23,815 bases of DNA from Actinomortierella ambigua (Eukaryota > Mortierellomycota > Mortierellomycetes > Mortierellales > Mortierellaceae), in contig JAAAJB010000143.1 of assembly GCA_016098155.1 (NCBI GenBank), positions 38,271-62,085 on the forward strand, given 5' to 3'. The translations under genes were made by a program, and so were the position numbers. Below, piece by piece: positions 20,586 through 23,815 of the stretch; positions within the stretch are counted from its first letter, which is position 1; each line of letters starts with the position of its first letter. The notes under the pieces were generated by a model. That model was given only the letters and a program-made list of their open reading frames with translations. It made no database searches and had not been told where the DNA came from.

Positions 20586-22912
20586 CTAATATCTAGTCGT
20601 GTGGATAAATTCTGGGAAGGGCGAGCTATCGCCATATCCTGGTCGGTTTTGATTATCGCCTCCTCTTGCTCCATTGCGATAAAGACGGGGAGGCTGTCCT
20701 CCTTTCGAACGAGGGGGTCGACGATCTCCAAAGTTGCCTGGCCGCTTCCAGTTGTCGGATCGTTGCCATTCATCAGACCGCCCCGCAGACTCGGTCATGG
20801 CCGCCATGGTCATGGTCGTGGTAGTACGATCGCCGTTCCAATCATCTTGCTCACGCCCTTGCCGCACAATCTTCATCATCTCCCGAACCTCCGTCTGCTG
20901 ATCGACCGCGTCCCAACCCATTCCGGGATAGTTCTGGCCATGGGTGAAAACTTCTTGGCCCATCCTCTTGATCATGGACTGCAGCTCTGGGTCGATCAAG
21001 GCACCGTTCTGCTGCATCTCTCGCAGTATGGCCAAACATCCCGCTGTGTCCCGGAAATTCTCCCATCGTGTCCGGATCAGTGCCTTGTACGACTCGGACC
21101 GTACCGTCTGAATAAATGTCGAAAGCCCCTGTCGTCGTGCATGCTCCACGAATGCGCCGCCCATCAACGGCTGCAACGACTTTGTCCGTTGCGGGTATTG
21201 ATGGTCAAGGAACGAGGCAGAGGACGATGATGCCGATGATGATGGTGATGATGACGATGCAAGTCCCGTTAGAATCAATGTCGGCGTCGTCTTCGCCTGC
21301 ACATCCGAAGAGGATGCAATGGTGATAGCTCGTGCCAGCAACTCGTCCATCACCAGACCAGAGACCTTGGGCTTTGCAGGAGTTGTTGATGGTGACTGTA
21401 GCTGTGGCTGATCATGCTCTTCCTCTTGTGGGTTGTCAGGGTCTTTGGTAGTAGAGCTGGTGGTGGTGGTAGCGGAGGACAGTGGCAGAGGGGCTGCAGG
21501 AGGAGTAGCAGCGCTAAACGAATGTAGCAGGTCTGAGACAAACACGCCCAACCCGGCCACATCGTGTTCAAATCCATTCAACTCGTTTCGCACTCGAATG
21601 GCCGCCATGTTCTCCTCGCGGATCTGTAGAAAGATGCTGTCATCTCTTGCCTCGGCCGATTGCTCCGCCCAGACCTCATCGCCAACCAGTGACTTTTCAA
21701 GCGTCTCTGCTACATAGGGTTTGGGCTTTTCAGGGCCACGGACATAGATGAATCCTGTACGCGTCGACAGCGTCTTAAGGTGTCGGTCCAACAAGTCCAT
21801 GGGGTCTTCCTTCTTGGCTGGGGTTGTTGACGACGATGATGTCGACAATGCTGATGAATCAGTCGAGCCTTCCTCTCTTTTCTCCTCGGCGGATGATGGA
21901 CGCTTGAACGTAGAAAAGATAGACAAGGGCTCCTTCTGCGCGGATGAGGTATCCTCCTTGGGTTTGGTTTCAAACAATGAAACAAACAGCGCCTTGAAGG
22001 CATCCTTCTCGGCGTTGTTCATCTTGGGGTCCCTCCACTGCTCCCCTGACTGCTGCTGTTGTCTTAATGTCGATGCCGATGCTGCTTGTGGTGATGTCGC
22101 TATCCTTGATTTTGTCACCCTTGGGGAATCCGCATATTCAGTGAGCGAAGGGAACATCACAGACGATCCAGGAATCTGATCCAAGAGATCCTGAGATGAC
22201 AAACCCTTGTCAGCCACCGCCTTGTCGCCCTCACCACGGCCTTCAAACTCGGTCTCGTCAAACAGGAATTTCCACTGATCCGAGACGCTTTCTGATTTTC
22301 CTCCCTCGCCATGGCCAGTGTTGTCGTGCGCTGCCTCTTCCTGAGGGTCTCGTAATTTTTGAAAGAGACTCCTGGATGATGATACTGCTCCCGTTGCGGA
22401 AGATGCCTCCTTATCCGCCTCCGCCGCTGCTGCTGCCGCCGCCACACGTTGCTTGGCGCGGATGCCGACCTCTGCACTTGGTTTTGACTGGTACTGCTTG
22501 ATCAGCTCCTCAGCTGACAAGGGCTGGGCATCCTTGGACGAAACCTCCGACCCTGCTTCTGCTCCTACTCCTGCTCCTGCTCCCGATGTTGACTCCTCTC
22601 CTTTGATGGTCGATCGTTCATCGTCTTTGTTGTCAGAGGCAGAAGCAAACAACATGCGACTATAAGAGATGGATCGTTGCCCCGACCTTGATGAAGAGCA
22701 GACGCGGCTACTCCTGCCGCTGTAACTGTTCTTCACTAAGGGACTTGATAGTGTCGAGCCTGTGCGTATACCTAAGTCAATGAGTCCACCGGAAGGATAT
22801 TTCTTTAGAAAAAGGGGATTCCTTTCAACTATCCCAATTCTCAATACTCATGGTGCACGGTTATTTTGTACGATTGCTCCAATTTGATTAAAAGCCCCTT
22901 ACGTCGAAGCAT
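20586..22912 (-). CDS. Probable mitochondrial Mtf2-like protein (mitochondrial transcript maturation/translation)
   Basis: Two exons: a 10-nt first exon (22903-22912, ATGCTTCGAC) and 20586-22771, giving 731 aa. The 131-nt intron has donor GTAAGG and acceptor TTAG, and splicing keeps the frame. The resulting N-terminus MLRRIRTGSTLSSPLVKNS, rich in Arg and Ser and free of acidic residues for about 45 residues, is a good mitochondrial targeting sequence, whereas the unspliced start at 22844 is not. A long low-complexity Ser/Glu/Lys-rich middle follows. The only folded-looking part is about residues 450-640 (AFVEHARRQGLSTFIQTVRSESYKALIRTRW, then ENFRDTAGCLAILREMQQNGALID), which resembles the C-terminal domain of fungal Mtf2/Nam1. 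An Arg/Gly-rich tail ends the protein. The family call is from pattern only; the mitochondrial location is better supported. Confidence 0.6.
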
Positions 22913-23747
22913 TGTAGTGTGAATGAGGAGCAAGTCGATCCCTCAGCATGAGCATTGTTTACTCCGGCCGACACAAGTCACGACCCCCCTCGCCGCCAGT
23001 TGGTGGCAATCCGACGCCACCAATAATGTTCAACAAGTGTCTTCTCCCCTCCCACACACACACACACACACGTACATCGCCATTTAGGAAATCTACCCCC
23101 TTTCCCTCGTGCTCAGTGACTATTCGACGAAGGGTGTCGATCATGATTGTGTCCTCACCGCTTGCCACTGACGTCTACCAAGCAGTGCTCGATGAACAAA
23201 CGACGAGGAGAGGATAACCTTATTTCATTTTCCCCCCTTTGGACCCCTTTTTCTCGGGCACCCTGCCAAGAAACTCTCCGGAATGGAATGTCTGTCGTCA
23301 TATCCCGACTGCCGTAGTAGCTAGACAAGAGCACCCCCATGGTACTCCCCCCGGCCGTACACGCAGACGCCACTGTGAGCACAGGAAGGCTAGACGAGAT
23401 ATCACAGCCCACTGTATCCCTTGGGACTTCCTCCAAGAGATAAATGCTACTTTACCCACTCGAGCAGCGAGGCCTTTGACTGTGTGTAAATGGAGGACCT
23501 TTACACTCAAAGAATCAAGAAACAACAGTAATTCTCGCTTGCATCTTTTCGCCTGTACAACCAAGTCTTTCCTTCCAGACTAGAGTTCAACTCTTGGGTA
23601 GGCGGCGTCGTAAGCTAACATGGCACGATCTGAATCAGCTATGGTACTTTGTTGTATGTGCGTGTGTTTGTGTATGTGTGTATATATGTGTTTATTGCAT
23701 TATAGTGCTTTAGGGGATTGTACGTATGCGTGTCCATTTGATTATGT
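22913..23747. other. Gene-poor region at the right side
   Basis: No confident gene. A (CA)n microsatellite of about nine units lies at 23053-23071, and a TG-rich stretch at about 23653-23690. A minus-strand segment, 23076-23144, reads MIDTLRRIVTEHEGKGVDF and ends exactly at a good donor (GTACGT), so it might be an exon. I could not find convincing partner exons. Minus-strand frames at 23155-23436 and 23298-23564 are open but unrecognised. Confidence 0.4.
23691..23696 (-). terminator. AATAAA polyadenylation signal near the right edge
   Basis: AATAAA on the minus strand, 52 nt beyond the TAA at 23748-23750. This is a normal spacing if a gene from the right ends there. Confidence 0.4.
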
Positions 23748-23815
23748 TTAGGTGGCCACCTGAGTGCCCTCAAGGGCGGATTGGTTTGGATGGGGAAATG
23801 GCTGGCCTTGATAAG
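23748..23815 (-). CDS. Possible C-terminal end of a gene entering from the right edge
   Basis: The minus strand is open from the window edge to TAA at 23748-23750, giving YQGQPFPHPNQSALEGTQVAT. A following AATAAA at 23691-23696 fits a 3' UTR. With only about 22 codons the family cannot be named, and chance opening is a real alternative, since a second frame is also open. Confidence 0.3.
   Translation of the reverse strand, partial: YQGQPFPHPNQSALEGTQVAT

Overview
The window looks like nuclear DNA of a filamentous, early-diverging fungus, most likely Mucoromycota and probably the Mortierella group. The reasons are short spliceosomal introns with GTANGN donors, CTAAC-like branch points and YAG acceptors, AATAAA signals, a kinase fused to a long Sel1-repeat tail, a GPI-anchored chitin deacetylase and an F-box/LRR protein. 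The organism assignment is inference.

Left third (1-8808): two divergent paralogous genes, each a protein kinase followed by Sel1-like repeats, start at 2016 (minus, running off the left edge) and 4291 (plus, complete, 1473 aa). They are the outer parts of one large imperfect inverted duplication. Its arms run outward from a centre near 3100 through two matching relics of a decayed Q/Y-rich gene, two matching 5' leaders, two matching first introns and two kinase domains. The left kinase keeps a canonical HRD motif and the right one reads HCD. The paralogs differ by about seven Sel1 units.

Middle (8809-16296): about 1 kb without a clear gene; a four-exon Nudix ADP-sugar pyrophosphatase (minus); a 229-bp shared upstream region; an ataxin-3-type Josephin deubiquitinase with two ubiquitin-interacting motifs (plus, four exons); a 1.7-kb convergent gap; a two-exon F-box/LRR protein (minus).

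Right (16297-23815): a 2-kb gene-poor region with a sharp purine/pyrimidine strand switch near 17130; a three-exon GPI-anchored chitin deacetylase (minus); a mitochondrially targeted Mtf2-like protein with a 10-nt first exon (minus); a gene-poor stretch; and perhaps the last codons of another minus-strand gene at the edge.

Apart from the duplicated kinases the genes are unrelated single-copy functions: nucleotide-sugar clearance, two parts of the ubiquitin system, cell-wall modification and mitochondrial expression. The most unusual feature is the inverted kinase-Sel1 pair, which has the layout of a fast-evolving repeat-receptor locus. No RNA gene, CRISPR array or intact mobile element was seen.
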